Assembly (NCBI GenBank): GCA_030323885.1
Contig: CM059199.1
Coordinates: forward strand, 1,564,923 to 1,628,922
Direction: 5' to 3'
DNA: 64,000 nt
Source: Branchipolynoe longqiensis
Lineage: Eukaryota; Annelida; Polychaeta; Phyllodocida; Polynoidae
Under the pieces are notes generated by a model. The model did no database searches, was not told the DNA's origin, and saw only the letters and a program-made list of their open reading frames with translations. Numbering within the stretch: the stretch's first letter is position 1; every line of letters begins with the position of its first letter. A program made the position numbers and the translations under genes. Below are positions 10,298-22,030 of the stretch, piece after piece.

Positions 10298-11205
10298 TTT
10301 GCTGTATGCAGTAAATGGACAGGGTCGAAGGGGGGGGGGGGGGGGGGGGAGATGGTGAAACTGTCGGTATTGTACCCCATCTCTGTGATGTTCAAAATAA
10401 ACGCTAAATTGTACCAGCAGTTTTTAAGCTTCCACACAGCGGGTCCGAAGTGGTTAAACACAAATATTTCTGGGGTTGTTTTTTTACGACACATTCTTTT
10501 CTGTTGTTTATCCAAACCATTCTAACTCAAGGTCACAGTTTTCATTTCCAAAACGCTGGATTGGATGGTTATGGCGAGGGCTATTCTTAAAAATGGAATG
10601 AACAATCTACTTATTTAACATGCCTTTTTTTTCCGGTGGTTGATTTAAAATTCTGATTTGCTTCTCCTTGGTCTTCTTCTTCTTCTAGTCTTGGACACAA
10701 AACACTTGATCTAATCAAACAACAGTGGTTGGATAATTATGCGTGGTGGGGGGGGGGGTGCGCTTGCTATTATCACAAAGTGAATATTCTGACCAATTAG
10801 AGAGCAGGTGTTATTTGTTGGTGCCAGAAATTTAAAGCATATCAAGCACATAATCTAATGACATTCTCAGTTTTTTAAAACAACAAAACATATTTAGTTA
10901 CCTATATTAGAGTATGTTTATGCCAATTAGCTGCTGTGGCACTCATTAAGCATTTCTTGCAGGTTTATGCTGCCTTGTTATATATATATCTTTACTCTCA
11001 CCAATTGGTAATGACAACTGTTAAATAACTCTGTCTGATTCTGCCTGCCAAATCAATGTATGTTTTTACTTCCATTAGCTCGCTTACAATCAAAGTGAAT
11101 GACAAATGAAATTTAACACAGACACAGCAGACTATGCGGGTTTTTTTTTCTTTTTATATATACTGCCTATCATGGATAAGTCTGAATAGACTTCTTTTCA
11201 TTATT
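10298..11205. other. Unassigned AT-rich DNA
   Basis: Contains a G run at 10330-10349 and another at 10747-10759; otherwise unique-looking AT-rich sequence with no supported gene. Confidence 0.5.
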
Positions 11206-11209
11206 AGAC

Positions 11210-11445
11210 AGTTTGTCGGTAGAAAGCCTGAGCATACACTTTTACCGACCCAAGGGATTTTTAACCTCCCACACCACATAGACATGGTATGAGAGCAACT
11301 GGCCTTTGATGACGCTGTAAGTTATACACAGCGGTGGAAATCCAAATTGGCAGAGGTGGGGGAATTGAACCACTGACCTTCAGATTAGGAGTCTGACCTA
11401 GAAAAAAGTCAGACACTCTAACCACTCAGCCACAGAGATTTAATG
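11210..11445 (-). mobile_element. SINE-B (Meta-SINE-like), with tRNA head
   Basis: On the minus strand: an A-box-like GGCTGAGTGGTTAGAG and an anticodon-arm-like TCAGA-CTCCTAA-TCTGA (anticodon CCT), then GGTTCAATTCCCCC, then a core with CAGCGTCATCAAAGGCC and GGGAGGTTAAAAATCCCTTG. The core arrangement resembles molluscan/deuterostome Meta-SINE cores. An inverted GTCTGAC/GTCAGAC insert disrupts the tRNA, so this is not a tRNA gene. A headless copy is at 55.13 kb. Confidence 0.75.
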
Positions 11446-11576
11446 GAGATTGCTTCAATTGGCTATTTATTACTCTTCTGTTGGATCCTTTCGACATTTC
11501 TCTAAAAGTTAGTTTTCATTCGTAGAAGTTACCATTGTTGGTGGGTGAGTGAAGGTGTGAGTGAGGGGGTGAATCA

Positions 11577-11620
11577 AGGAGTGAGTGAGTGAGTGAGTGA
11601 GTGAGTGAGTGAGTGAGTGG
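11577..11620. repeat. (GAGT)n microsatellite
   Basis: About 10 uninterrupted GAGT repeats, preceded by degenerate ones. Confidence 0.95.
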
Positions 11621-12121
11621 CCTAGTTGAAAACCCTAATGTATTTGTTTCGGAGCGGTTATTTTATCTCCAAGTAGTGTGTTTAATTTGTATGCATAAGC
11701 TCTTTTTGATCTTATTGCCTGTGACCTGTATGGTCATTCATGTAGAACAGCCACTGGGTGCAGCTCTGAGGAGCTGGGTGGGAGGGGTGGGGGGGGGGGG
11801 GGCATTGTCTGTCTTCAGTGAATCTACTGAATTTCACAATTTTGTATTCCTATAGATGTGATCCCCACCACAGGGTTCTGAGTTTTTAATAATGAAATTA
11901 CTCATTCCTCTTTCCTGCAGATCCCCTGGAAAACGGTATGGTTTTATTATTAAGAGCTACTCTGTATCAGGAAAGGGAAAATGTATATAGTTTCTGCTAA
12001 ATATGCCACGCTTAAGGCTCTTACAATGCTTAAATTGCTTGAATTGTAGGAGCTCATGGGGTTGGGGTGCTTTCCCCTGGACCAGGTCCCGGACCTAGGC
12101 CTGATTTTTCTTGATGGCCAG
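11621..12121. other. Unassigned
   Basis: Unique sequence with a G run at about 11786-11801. The short frames show no domain. Confidence 0.45.
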
Positions 12122-12233
12122 GCCAAACCAAACCGTGAACTTACCAAATTAATTCTTGTCGCTACCTAGCCTGGTGTTCAGCATTACTAGGATAGGACAA
12201 GGACTGGTTGGCACAGTGTCAGGATAATGTGGC
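12122..12233 (+). mobile_element. SINE-A body fragment
   Basis: From ACTTACCAAATTAATTC through GTGTCAGGATAATGTGG, where it is cut by the M1 element that follows directly. Confidence 0.75.
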
Positions 12234-12570
12234 ATTTGGTTTTGAATTTTTGTATTTGTTCTGAGATAAATATATTAGATCGACTACTAGTATCTACTTT
12301 ACATTAGTTCAAAGTTACTTTTATTTTAAATCGTAAACTTGAGATATTTTGAGTGCAAACATGGAAAATTAGTTTTGGCAAGCTTGCCAAATCTCTGACA
12401 TCATAGACTTCTGCAGTAACAGGTTCTGTTAAATTGACTCAGTATTGCCTTCTACGCAGAAACAAATGCTTAATAAGTCCATCAGTATCTAAGTTAGATA
12501 TGTAAAATCAAATCTAGATAATTGGTTTGGTTTTGAAAATTTGATATTTCATCAGACTATGCAGCTTTAA
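12234..12570 (+). mobile_element. MITE M1, young subfamily, 5' truncated
   Basis: Nearly identical to the copies at 17415, 53505 and 59888 but lacking the left TIR tip. The right end CATCAGACTATGCAGCTTTAA is intact. Confidence 0.85.
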
Positions 12571-13517
12571 TATACAAAATAAACATAATTAATATAGCTA
12601 ACAATAAGCGACTAAGTATACTCGCCTCTTCCGGCTTCTTTTTCTCTATTAAAGTATTATAAGGTTTTTGTATACTACTTCATAGTCAACTGCAGCATTG
12701 TTTTTAATTGACTGTGTAGTATCATAATTAAGTATTTTGGTTTGGAAAAGTGTATTCTTTCATCAGAGTCTGCAAACCAAATGATCTCAGAAACAGTCCA
12801 CAGCAAAATGCTATCGACATGTAGAAAATAAATTAAAATTTAAAAGCCTGCTCAAAGGTCAGAGTTAATTAATGCTGTCAACGTTAAAAGGCAATAACGT
12901 GTTCTTTCCATTAAAAACTAATTATTCTGCTTATGTTTGTGAGTGAGCAAATCCCATTTACAAGAGTTCAAGCTGAGCGAACAAGTTTGGGACTATCATA
13001 TACCCCTCCCTATTCAATTATTGAATTTATTAATTGAAAATACCTGAAGGCAATATGTACAAATGCTTGCGTTACCATACAAATCTACAAAACGAAAATT
13101 CCATGCACCATGCACTAATGGTGACGAGAGATCTCAAGTATGTAAGTGGTCCTACCTTGAGGCATATCAGAGTTCACTGAAGCGTGTCTGGGTTACGCTA
13201 CGATGATGACACGTGACATGGTCATGTGTCATTAATCTTCCACTTCCAACTCACAACTAAATTTCGAACATTATTATTAACAAATAGCCAACACCAAAGC
13301 GGATATTCGTTGATGCCAGTCAACCAGAATATATCAACTAATTTGAATATTCAAATGATTTTTGAGTTTATCCATTTTCTTATATTCTACCTTACTTTAT
13401 TTAGACATAACCCTTTTTATGAATGACTACCTTTGGAGATTTTAAGTGAGAATATGGACAAATACTTTTGGCATGCATGTATAAATTCTGCAACCTTATA
13501 CGCTTCAAGTAGTAACA
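12571..13517. other. Unassigned AT-rich DNA
   Basis: No gene supported. A stretch near 13420-13480 (GAATGACTACCTTTGGAGA, GGCATGCATG) vaguely recalls M1 interior sequence. Confidence 0.4.
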
Positions 13518-13627
13518 TCATCATCATCATCATGCTGTCAGTCGCGATGCGATAAAGACTGCTTTCATTACTTGACTGTCACTCTCCATTTAGCTCTCTG
13601 CTGTGAGAGTAATGTCCATGAGTCAGT
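13518..13627 (-). mobile_element. LINE-1x 3' end fragment
   Basis: Begins with the antisense of the 3' (ATG)n tail (CATCATCATCATCATGCTG) and runs through the terminal coding and UTR segment to GTCCATGAGTCAGTC. Confidence 0.75.
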
Positions 13628-14600
13628 CAAGTAGTAACAGGGTAAACAAAATTGACTTCCTATTCGCTTCTAGGCAGCAAAACCCCAGTGTTACCTCTGC
13701 GCAACCTTGGCCTTGTCTGCTTGGTTAGCTCTGTGCAGATAGATTTTCAGCCACATTTTGTGCGCCCTGCTACCAAAGGCCTCATTTTTACTGTTAAATG
13801 TGGCAAACTTTGGGTTCAACCCCAAGCACTGACAGTCATTTCTTGTCCATGTTGTAATTACTTACTGTCACAGTCATTCCTCTGTCACAGTCATTCCTCT
13901 ATCACAGTCATTCCTCTGTCACAGAACAATCAAATTGAACCCTTTCTACATCTGGAAATAACGAATTAATCAAACCTAAAAACAAGTATCTGGATGTGAA
14001 TTCAGATCTGAATTCTGTATATATTTGAGGCATGACTTAATAAAAGAAATTCACTCTAGTTCCAAGACGCGTCTAATCAAATGACTGACTCTATATTACT
14101 CTAATGTGCCCTTGCCATCGCCATGCAAACTCTTTCGATCTTTTGCTTTTAAACTTTTTGACAACCGGAAATAAAACAAATGGAATAACAAATTCTGGCT
14201 CAATTCTAGCCAGGGTGTGTGTGTGTGTGACTACACGACACACACCACGTAGAAATAGTAAATATCTACTCCCTTGTACAACATGTATGCTTACTAACTA
14301 AATCCTGTCAAGTCACCTCACCCCCATCCTAATCCCCCAACCCTAACCTCCTCCTGCCCCCCCCCCCTCCCCTCCCCACACCCCTAAACACATACCAAAC
14401 ACATCCACTTATGCATACACAGTTCTGAACCCTGTCCGCACCCTGATCGCCCCCCCCCCCCATCTCCTACTCACCGCCCCCCCCCCCCATTCTCCCCCTC
14501 CATCCCCTATTCACTAATTAATACAGGGCTCAGTGGAGCGCCCCCCCCATCCAAATCCCCCCCCCCCCCACACACACACACAACCCACAGCCGTTCATCA
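13628..14600. other. Unassigned, with short tandem repeats
   Basis: An 18-bp tandem CACAGTCATTCCTCTGT (three copies, about 13870-13923), a (GT)n at 14213-14230 and C tracts from 14360 to 14570. No gene. Confidence 0.5.
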
Positions 14601-15050
14601 CAGCGCGCAATCTGGGTCATGCAGACGCCATGTGTGAAGCAGGGGCCGGCATGACTGCTACGCTAAGCGAGCTAACCCGAAAAGCAGGATGTGTCTCCGA
14701 GGCCCGAGGGCACCGCCGGCACCCGGCAGTAGGCCGGCACCCACATCATGTAGGGTTTCGGGGTTCGGGCGCGGCGCAGGCCCCGGCCCCGGCCCCAGCC
14801 GTACACCGCCGCCCACCCACCCCGGAACCGCCGATGGATCCAAAGCAACGGGTGGATCAGCCGGAACTGAGTTGCTGTGATCGCCGTCAGAACAGTGAGT
14901 ATGGTTTTAGTTCCTTTAATCGCTACTGAGGGTTTGTTTATGTGTCAGGGTGGTGGGCCCGGCGGGTGCCAGTCGACATGCTTGTGGGGGGCGGGTGGGG
15001 GGCGAGTAGTGGGTGGTGCCTCTAGTCTTTATACTGCCACTCGGGTTTCC
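14600..15050 (+). promoter_or_regulatory. CpG-rich block with a donor-like site
   Basis: GC-rich island after a run of C-homopolymers. A good-context ATG (CGCCGATGG, about 14833) opens about 21 codons ending at a donor-like ACA/GTGAGT (14894-14902). It could be a promoter or an untranslated/first exon on the plus strand. The peptide is not recognised and no acceptor partner can be assigned. Confidence 0.25.
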
Positions 15051-15079
15051 GTCCGCAACGCTGTGTTGTGTGTGGTTGG

Positions 15080-16080
15080 CTCACTCTCACTCACTCTCAT
15101 TCGCCCTCACTCACTCACTCACTCACTCTCACTCTTGGCTCTCCCTCTATCTCTATCAATACACGCGTTGTGAACATTGTCTTCATGTGAATTACAGCTT
15201 AAGAGTACATGTCGATACATATAGCAACAAGGACAGCTAGTGCATGTATGTGTGGATTTTCCTCACAGAGTGGCTTGTCCATACACACACACACGCTCGC
15301 TATCTCGTTGTATCCATACTACAGAACTCAACTAGCAATGAAGCTAAACTGGGAAAATATTGTTTAGGGTTTCAGGCTTAAGCTCGGCAGCCTGCCTACT
15401 AGGTATCCCCTCCCTCCTCTTTCAACTTACGCCTAAGGCTGATCTTCGGCCGCATTTGCACACCCACTGCTACAGATTAGAAATGTTAGTTCGCTAGCTA
15501 GAAAAATATTACCGGGATTGGAAGTAGAAAATAAAGTTCCACCCTTTTTGTTTCGCATTACAGCCGAACTTACACATCGGGGTTTTGGCTTGGTGTGAAT
15601 CGGGGCCCGTTGTCGGTTCTTTATTGGCCGGCGTTGGCTTAGGCCACACCCTGCTAATGAATATTCAATGTAGACTAATGAATATTCAGTGAGGACCGTT
15701 GGTGTGTGTGTGTTGGGGGGGGGGGGGCGGGTGTGGCTAGCCCCCCCCCCCCCTGCCAACCTATGGAGAACTGACCACAAGCACAATGACATGACCCCTT
15801 GACCCCTCCAGACAGGCTACTATGTTCCAGACAAGTATACACTGACAACACACTGGTGTATACCAAGAGTGAAATGCTGATTTAAGAACTTGTCTCCCCC
15901 CCTCCCCTCCCCCTCCCCTCCCCCCCTCAACCACCACCCACCACCCACCACCCATCTGGCTCCTGTGATGTGCACTTGTGGTGTGTGACCACAGCCTGAG
16001 GGGTAGAGGTAGAGGATGGGGAGGAGGAGGAGGAGATGGGGGGGGGGGAGAATACCCAGTCGGAAAGATTATAATAGACC
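15080..16080. other. Unassigned, microsatellites and G/C runs
   Basis: (CTCA)n at about 15082-15134, a G run at 15714-15727, a C run at 15741-15753 and a CT/CCA-rich tract at 15895-15955. Between them, at 15200-15680, is unremarkable sequence. Confidence 0.5.
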
Positions 16081-16089
16081 TTAATGACC

Positions 16090-16500
16090 AACCCTGCCCA
16101 TTGCTTGCACCTCAGCTCACTCCATAAACCAGTCTCTGCTCAGACAGGTGCCAGAGATACCCACCACCCTGATTGCGGCCGAATTCGCCCCAATTACGGA
16201 GTGGCGACCAAGATGCCAGCCATGAGGCTGTCCAACGGTGTCACCAGGTGACCAGTGGGACCACGTGACCGGGTCTAAGGCCCCCGATACATCATTTGAT
16301 GCGTTGCCAGCCAGGTAGGTTTAATGCCCCACCTGGAGGCACCCTTCACTCCCGTTCCCACACTCGATGGCTATCGCCCGGCTCACGTCGCTCCCCGCCC
16401 TGTTATCTGCACAGGTGAGCTATTGCCGCGTCGCGCAGGTAAGCAGTTCACCTGTGGCAGTTGGGTGCCGACAGGTACCACTTTGGAGTCGGGTTCCCGC
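16090..16500. promoter_or_regulatory. GC-rich low-repeat patch
   Basis: About 400 bases of balanced, CpG-containing sequence with CACGTG (16262-16267), CCAATTACGG (about 16190) and CAGGTGA E-box-like sites. No repeat family or domain-bearing frame is visible. It may be cis-regulatory; this is inferred from composition only. Confidence 0.25.
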
Positions 16501-17005
16501 CAGCTTTTGCTGCCACTTCCTTTCTGTTCTGTTTTAGTAATGTTTCACCCTCCCACCCACCCTCCAACCACCACCACCATGCTAACGCTCCCTGCCCCCA
16601 TTTACTCAGAAATAATTCTGCAGTTTTTCTGGTGATTGGCACATCAAGAACAAAAAAGTATAATATCTGATTATATTCTTCATACACAAATATGGAAATT
16701 CGTTGATTGGCATTCAGAGAGGATGTGTATTTTTTATTGGTTGTAGAATTTTAATTTATTTGATAAAACGCAGCTCTGCATAGACAATTGTAAGACGGCG
16801 TCGGTGGTCGGTCAATTCGGACAGATTCAATATTTGTCTTCTACAAAGTTCTGATTACTCTAGTAATAGTAGGTATTGCCATACTAAATACATATCGACA
16901 TTATATATGGGTTGTTCTCAGAAGCTATGTACCAATTTTGTGTCATAGAAAGCAAAAGTGAAAAGATTCCCAATAATAGCAGAATCCACATTCATATGAA
17001 GGTTT
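16500..17005. other. Unassigned
   Basis: A short GTCGGTGGTCGGTCAATTCG (about 16800) resembles the end of the pogo-like MITE at 18.4 kb and may be a remnant. No gene. Confidence 0.4.
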
Positions 17006-17007
17006 AC

Positions 17008-17143
17008 ATGTTGTGCAGCTGAGAGACATTAAGACCGACTCCTGGACACAACTCTCACAGTAGAGAGCTAAATGGAGAGTGGCAGTCAAGTAATGAAAGT
17101 AGTCTTTGTCGCATCGTGACCGACAGCATGATGATGATATATA
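17008..17143 (+). mobile_element. LINE-1x 3' end fragment
   Basis: Sense orientation: CTGAGAGACATTAAGACCGA, then CACAACTCTCACAGTAGAG (terminal coding codons), ending at CAGCATGATGATGAT. 5' truncated; the upstream boundary lies further into the ORF than in most other copies. Confidence 0.75.
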
Positions 17144-17414
17144 TGTCTGAGTTTAAATTTTAGTTTTTCACTTGTTGATTTTGTCTCATACAAACTGAGA
17201 AAGATGTTAAAATTAATCGCTTAATATCCATCCATAACATCATTTTAACACACATCCATACAATAATTTTTAGCACACATAATAAATTCAACCAAGCTGT
17301 TATTGATTACAGTTAAGTCATGATAATTATTTCTTACAAGAAAAGACTATGATGTCGATATGCTTTAGCGTAAACTAATATAAGCATATTTTGAATACAT
17401 CTTGTGAGGATATA

Positions 17415-17774
17415 TTAAAGTTGCATAGTCCGATGGTTTTGAATTTCTGTATTTTTTTTTTTTTTAGATAAATATATTAGATCGATCACTAGTATCGACT
17501 TTACATTAGTTCAAAGTTACTTTTATTTTAAATGGTAAACTTTTGAGATATTTCGAGTGTAAACCTGGAAAATTAGATTTGGCAAGCTTGCCCAAACTCT
17601 GACACCATAGACTTCTGCAGTAACAGGTTCTGTTAAATTGACTCAGTATTGCCTTCTACGCAGAAACAAATGCTTAATAAGTGCATCAGTATCTAAGTTA
17701 GATATGTAAAATAAAATCTAGATAATTGGTTTGGTTTTGAAAAATTGATATTTCATCGGACTATGCAGCTTTAA
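17415..17774 (+). mobile_element. MITE M1, young subfamily
   Basis: Full-length with TTAA at each end. A T-homopolymer expansion near 17450 is the main difference from its sister copies. Confidence 0.9.
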
Positions 17775-17964
17775 ATACATGTAATATTGCTAACATACTT
17801 AGTACACGGTCAAGAATAATAATTTGATTCACTTCCCCCACAAAAGAAGGGTAACATCATTAACAATGTAACATGGAAACCACATATCAGCTGCACAGTT
17901 TCAGAGAATGACCTATATACATTATATATATATCATCACTCCTGTGGAGGGTTGAAATCTATGG

Positions 17965-18140
17965 CTGCACTCATATTTATTTCGGTTGATATTTATTTCG
18001 GCTGATATTTATTTCGGCTGACACTTATTTTGGTTGATATTTATTTCAGTTGATATTTATTTCGGCTGATATTTATTTCGGTTGATATTTATTTTAGTTC
18101 ATATTTATTTCGGTTCATATATATTTCGGTTGAGGTTATT
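17965..18140. repeat. 16-17 bp minisatellite
   Basis: About ten units of ATATTTATTTCGGTTG with variants. It leads into the dispersed repeat at 18150-18300. Confidence 0.9.
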
Positions 18141-18149
18141 TCGATTCAA

Positions 18150-18300
18150 AGCATTTTAATATCTGTCCTAATTTGATCTTTTTTGCATCCGACATTGATA
18201 CAGCCCTTTTTTAGTCACTGATATTCTTACATCCCACATTTATACGTCCCTTCTTGGTCACCGATTTTCTTATCCCCACGTTTCTTGTCTCGGACAATCT
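18150..18300. repeat. Dispersed ~46-bp minisatellite element, copy 1
   Basis: Units of TTTTTAGTCACTGATATTCT plus CATCCCACATTTATACG. It ends with CACCGATTTTCTTATCCCCA and CGTTTCTTGTCTCGGA, identical to the end of the array at 43.70-43.95 kb. Confidence 0.7.
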
Positions 18301-18398
18301 GGGTATTCTGTTATCTAGTTCTATACATATTTACTGTGACTTGTCGACTGCCAGAATAACCTGCTTCTTCTAGTAGTATAATCTAGTGCCTTACTAAG

Positions 18399-18580
18399 TA
18401 GAGTAATACCTCTCCATACCGACCCCTCCACAGATCGATCAGTCCCCTATATCGATCGCTTTATTTGGGTCCCAAAATTACCATTGTAAGGATATTCTAA
18501 CTCTCTAAACCGACCACCTCCATAAATGGACCACTTAAAGTCGGTCCAATGGTGGGTCGATTTGGACAGGTTTTACTGTA
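18399..18580. mobile_element. MITE M5, pogo/Tc1-like ends
   Basis: Left TAGAGTAATACCTCTCCATA and right GATTTGGACAGGTTTTACTG form roughly 28-bp imperfect inverted repeats with TA flanks. CAGTAAAACCTGTCC-type termini resemble pogo/Tigger derivatives. 182 bp, non-coding. Confidence 0.65.
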
Positions 18581-18879
18581 TATACATATATATAGGTTAA
18601 ATATATATATATAAATATATCTAGATATGTATTTATATATATGGAGGGTTGAAATCTATGGCTGCTTGGGTTATTTCCTATTACACATTGTATCGCACCA
18701 TGTGCGGAAGTTATTTCCATTCTGAATATTTTAATATCTGTAGCCTCATATTCAGTATGACTTGCATATTTTTCTACAAGAAAAGCCTGCTTATTCTGGT
18801 AGTATATATAGACCTATTTCACATGACGTCAGCATATGTATTTAGGTTGGTGCGCGCACTGCTTGGATGCAGGACAATC

Positions 18880-19450
18880 TTCATAGAGAAAAGGTGAAAT
18901 ATCTCTAAAACCACACCACCTAGAAAAAAAACGCTTGGCACACATACAGAAAACATATCCAATGCAAATATCGTATTAATTTATAAGGTTAGGGTTCTGC
19001 ATTTCTATTAATTTTGAATGAAATTGACGTGTTGCACAGCGCATATCGGCAAACTCAATGCATTGTCAATAGCAGTGAGCAATCTTCATACAGAAAAAGT
19101 GAAATATCTCTAAAAGCGCACAAACTGAAAACATATTCAACAAAAATATTATATTAAATTTATACGGTTAGGGTTCTGTATTTCTATTAATTTAGAATAA
19201 AATCGACGTGTTGCACTACGCGTGTCGGCAAACTCAATGCATTGTCAATGGCCGTGAGAAAGTCTTCCTACTGAAAAAGTGAAATATCTCTCTCAAACTA
19301 CACCACCTAGAAAGAAACCGCTCAGCACATATACAGAAAAAATATTCAGAGAAAAGGTTATATTAAATTTATGAGGTTAGACTTTTGTATTTCTATTAAT
19401 TTTGAATAGAATTGACGTGTTGCACTGCACTTATCGGCAAACTCAATGGC
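18880..19450. repeat. Large tandem repeat, 3 units of ~180-200 bp
   Basis: Each unit starts GAAAAAGTGAAATATCTCT and contains GGTTAGGGTTCTGTATTTCT and TTGACGTGTTGCAC. Units begin near 18889, 19092 and 19271. No ORF is conserved among the units. Confidence 0.85.
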
Positions 19451-20319
19451 AGTGTGCCTTCGTTCTGCAGCCAAGGTGCGTGCGCATCCATAATGTTTAT
19501 AAACATTGAAAGGGGTCTATAGTGCCACACTATTGGGGGTAGTGTGTGAATAAATAGTCCAGTCCCTAATCCTGACCATGCACATGTCGGCCTAAATAAT
19601 ACAATGATCGACCTTTTGCATCCATTCATTTATTAGTTCAGGCTTACTGTTGGCTGATTTCAGTGTCACAGTTCTGTGGTTTATATATGACTGATTTACA
19701 TTAATTCTCCAGAATTGTAATAAGGTTGATTACTAGTTCGTAAATATGTCATTAAAGCCGTGTACCACTTACTCATTTATTGTGAAAATCCCAATCGTTG
19801 AATTAAACTGGACCCAAATTAAGAGATATATAATTAATCTGGCAAGGCCCATTTAGTTTAATGCTCTTAAATGACGCTAAACTGCCACCGCCTGATTAAT
19901 ATAAATTCATATTAGCTAATATATATGGGTGGAAATCTAAGTGTATCTACCACTTAAAAGTACATGTGCATTTGCAAACATGAATATTACACTTAACGAA
20001 TGCTCCGATACTCGTAAACTAACAGGCACTTCCATTTATTTCTCGTTAGATCCTCGTAGATCGGCTATTTGGTGCTATTTACTTAGGCATGTAGGTTTAT
20101 CTTGCAGTAATAGGGTTTACGCCCACTGCCACTGGGCATCCCGCTCCCACTGATACATCATCATAGCGATGCAACATGGCGTATTTATCTATGGTTTACA
20201 AACTACTACCTGGATTTCATAGCAAATGCAACCCATGACAGTCTCTCATTTCTCATGAGTAGGTTTGCTTTTCGGTTAAACAGTGATGAAAAAAGAAGCA
20301 AAACCCCGAACCTACAAGA
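19451..20319. other. Unassigned
   Basis: AT-rich unique DNA. The short frames (19396-19629 minus, 19941-20153 plus) have no recognisable features. Confidence 0.45.
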
Positions 20320-21100
20320 TTGAAAAGTATTTACAGTCGGGCACCAGAAGGTGATCTGCTTTTCACCCAATCAGAACGCGCGATACAAACACCCACGGAA
20401 AGCAGCGGCAGCGGCAGCGACACCGGCGCCACCTCGCGGATAAATCGGGAGGCAGGTCAACTTGACATGATCTGTCATTTTTATGATCTGTTTGACCTCA
20501 AATGTGGAGAAGTCTTGTTCACATGGCGTTTATGGTTGGATAATGTTTACACGCGGCTTCTGGGAGGCCTGGACTGTGTAAAACAGAGTCTCCCGTTCCG
20601 ATTTTACGGCTCTTCTTGGCTAGTTTCCGTGCGTTCCCTGCCTCGGCCCCATGTTAGACAACACGGTGTCAGATGTTTTTGTGCGTGACGCGGGACAGAT
20701 TCCACCGCCGATCGCCCGCCCTCCCGTGGATTTGATGCCCATATTTACGCCACATTAGTCCGGCTTTTTATAGGGTGAACCATTAAACCAGCTGCTATTT
20801 TTGTAGTGAAAAGCTGTCGTTATAACTAACGGTGTGCGAACGCCTGTCACGGTTTATTATTGATCCCATATTCTCGATAGCCAATTTTCTGATCAATTGA
20901 CAAGTGTCGCAGGCTACAGCTGTAGGTTATTGCGTCTACACGGGCGATATAACCCCATTCGGCGCTAGAAATTACAACTCACCTCCCAGAATTCGTTACC
21001 GTTATTTATACCTCAGCACGCTCATTGGGTCTTTTTCTTGTTCCCTTTTTAAATATTTTTGTTCTCTCTTTTTTTGTTCCTTCTTTTTTTAAATTCTTGT
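20320..21100. promoter_or_regulatory. Candidate conserved regulatory block A upstream of miR-10
   Basis: Mixed-composition, CpG-containing sequence with no dispersed repeat that I can see. It holds an AGGTCA half-site near 20453 and an inverted TGACCT near 20502, flanking TGACA, CTGTCA and TTTATGATCTG, which resemble TALE (Meis/Pbx) and Hox/caudal sites. Further on are GTTTATGG (about 20528) and TTTATTATTGATC (about 20852). A 122-codon open frame (20320-20688) has no recognisable domain and is not called as a gene. The enhancer role is inferred from composition, motifs and position about 4-5 kb upstream of miR-10 on the same strand. Confidence 0.4.
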
Positions 21101-21479
21101 TTTAAAACGGCAAAGTTTTAATGTTTCCTAGCTAATTTATTGTTCCGTGAACATAAATGTTTATGCCATATGAGATCTTCAGGGAACTCCAAAAAACTAG
21201 ATGGAATACAACAGAGTCACAGAGGGGAAGGAGGACACACATTATAACTGGCTATAGGTATCTCTACTCAACGGGGTGTGATTCAAAATATATGTGTTTT
21301 CAAAATGTCCCGGCGGTATTCGTGGGTTTCATTTCCCCATGTATTTTGTTTGTTGTGTTTATTGTTTTTTAGAACTGCAGTAAAGACCCTATAGATTTAA
21401 AGATGCAAACATATGCAGACCCCATAGATCGAAATAGCCCCTTAGGTGCTTCACCTCCCCTCCATTCCTCTCCAGTATT

Positions 21480-22030
21480 CCTCCAGGAAGCACCAGCGCC
21501 ACCTGGTGTCGTCAACCAGGGCAATTCGTCAGCAGCGTTATGAATGGAGAAGATTTCAGAAACAATATATTTAGACTAGCAGCCCTCAGCCGGGACTATT
21601 CATATCTGCAGACAGATACAAATGAGGCCACAGGAGGGTCTTGGCCAAACTTAATTCGCCTTCAGTTTATCAATGTCTGGCCTGACGAAGATTTGTGCCC
21701 TCGGCTGATGACAGCGTGGGTGTGGAGGGATGAGGAGGGTAGATTCCTCGTCTAAATCAAGCCGGCGAATAGCAAGACAAAATGATGAATTCTCCCATTT
21801 AATGAAAACTCTGCTAGGTGCAATTTGCCTGGCCTGGGACGTCGAGGGGTCGGGGTTGCGGATGACATAGCTGGGATGTGGTTTGGGTCTGGAAGCCTCT
21901 CATTTATAAGGAATCTGACATGGCCGAACAGGAGGTGACAGTGAGACGGTTGGTGTTTTATGAGGGCCATGTCCCATTTATTTTGCATTTTAACAGGACG
22001 TAGCCCGGTAAATAATATACCTGATGAATG
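21480..22030. promoter_or_regulatory. Candidate regulatory block B with CTCF-like site
   Basis: Repeat-free, moderately GC-rich sequence between the homopolymer-rich stretch near 21.1 kb and the CpG-dense block at 22.0 kb. It opens with a CTCF-like core (21496-21510). It ends in a homeobox/POU-like cluster with CATTTATTTTGCATTTTAA (about 21976-21994) and TAAATAATATA. The 71-codon frame at 21540-21755 shows no domain. Its function is inferred, not shown. Confidence 0.35.
21496..21510 (-). promoter_or_regulatory. CTCF-like core motif
   Basis: GCGCCACCTGGTGTC matches the reverse complement of the CTCF core GCCMYCTRSTGG at 11 of 12 positions. It sits at the edge of the GC-rich region upstream of miR-10. 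A single motif match is weak evidence, but two similar motifs occur in other GC-rich blocks (7.59 and 36.06 kb). Confidence 0.4.

Noticed and set aside
11339..11445. tRNA-Arg(CCT) gene with an intron
   Set aside because: The extra sequence lies between the D-arm and the anticodon arm, not at the canonical intron position. The T-arm pairs poorly and the unit continues into a SINE core.
11577..11620. Telomere-like repeat
   Set aside because: The unit is GAGT, not TTAGGG or a known telomeric variant.
20320..20688. 122-codon frame in regulatory block A
   Set aside because: No recognisable domain or homologue, and the composition fits non-coding CpG DNA. It remains possible that part is a small exon.
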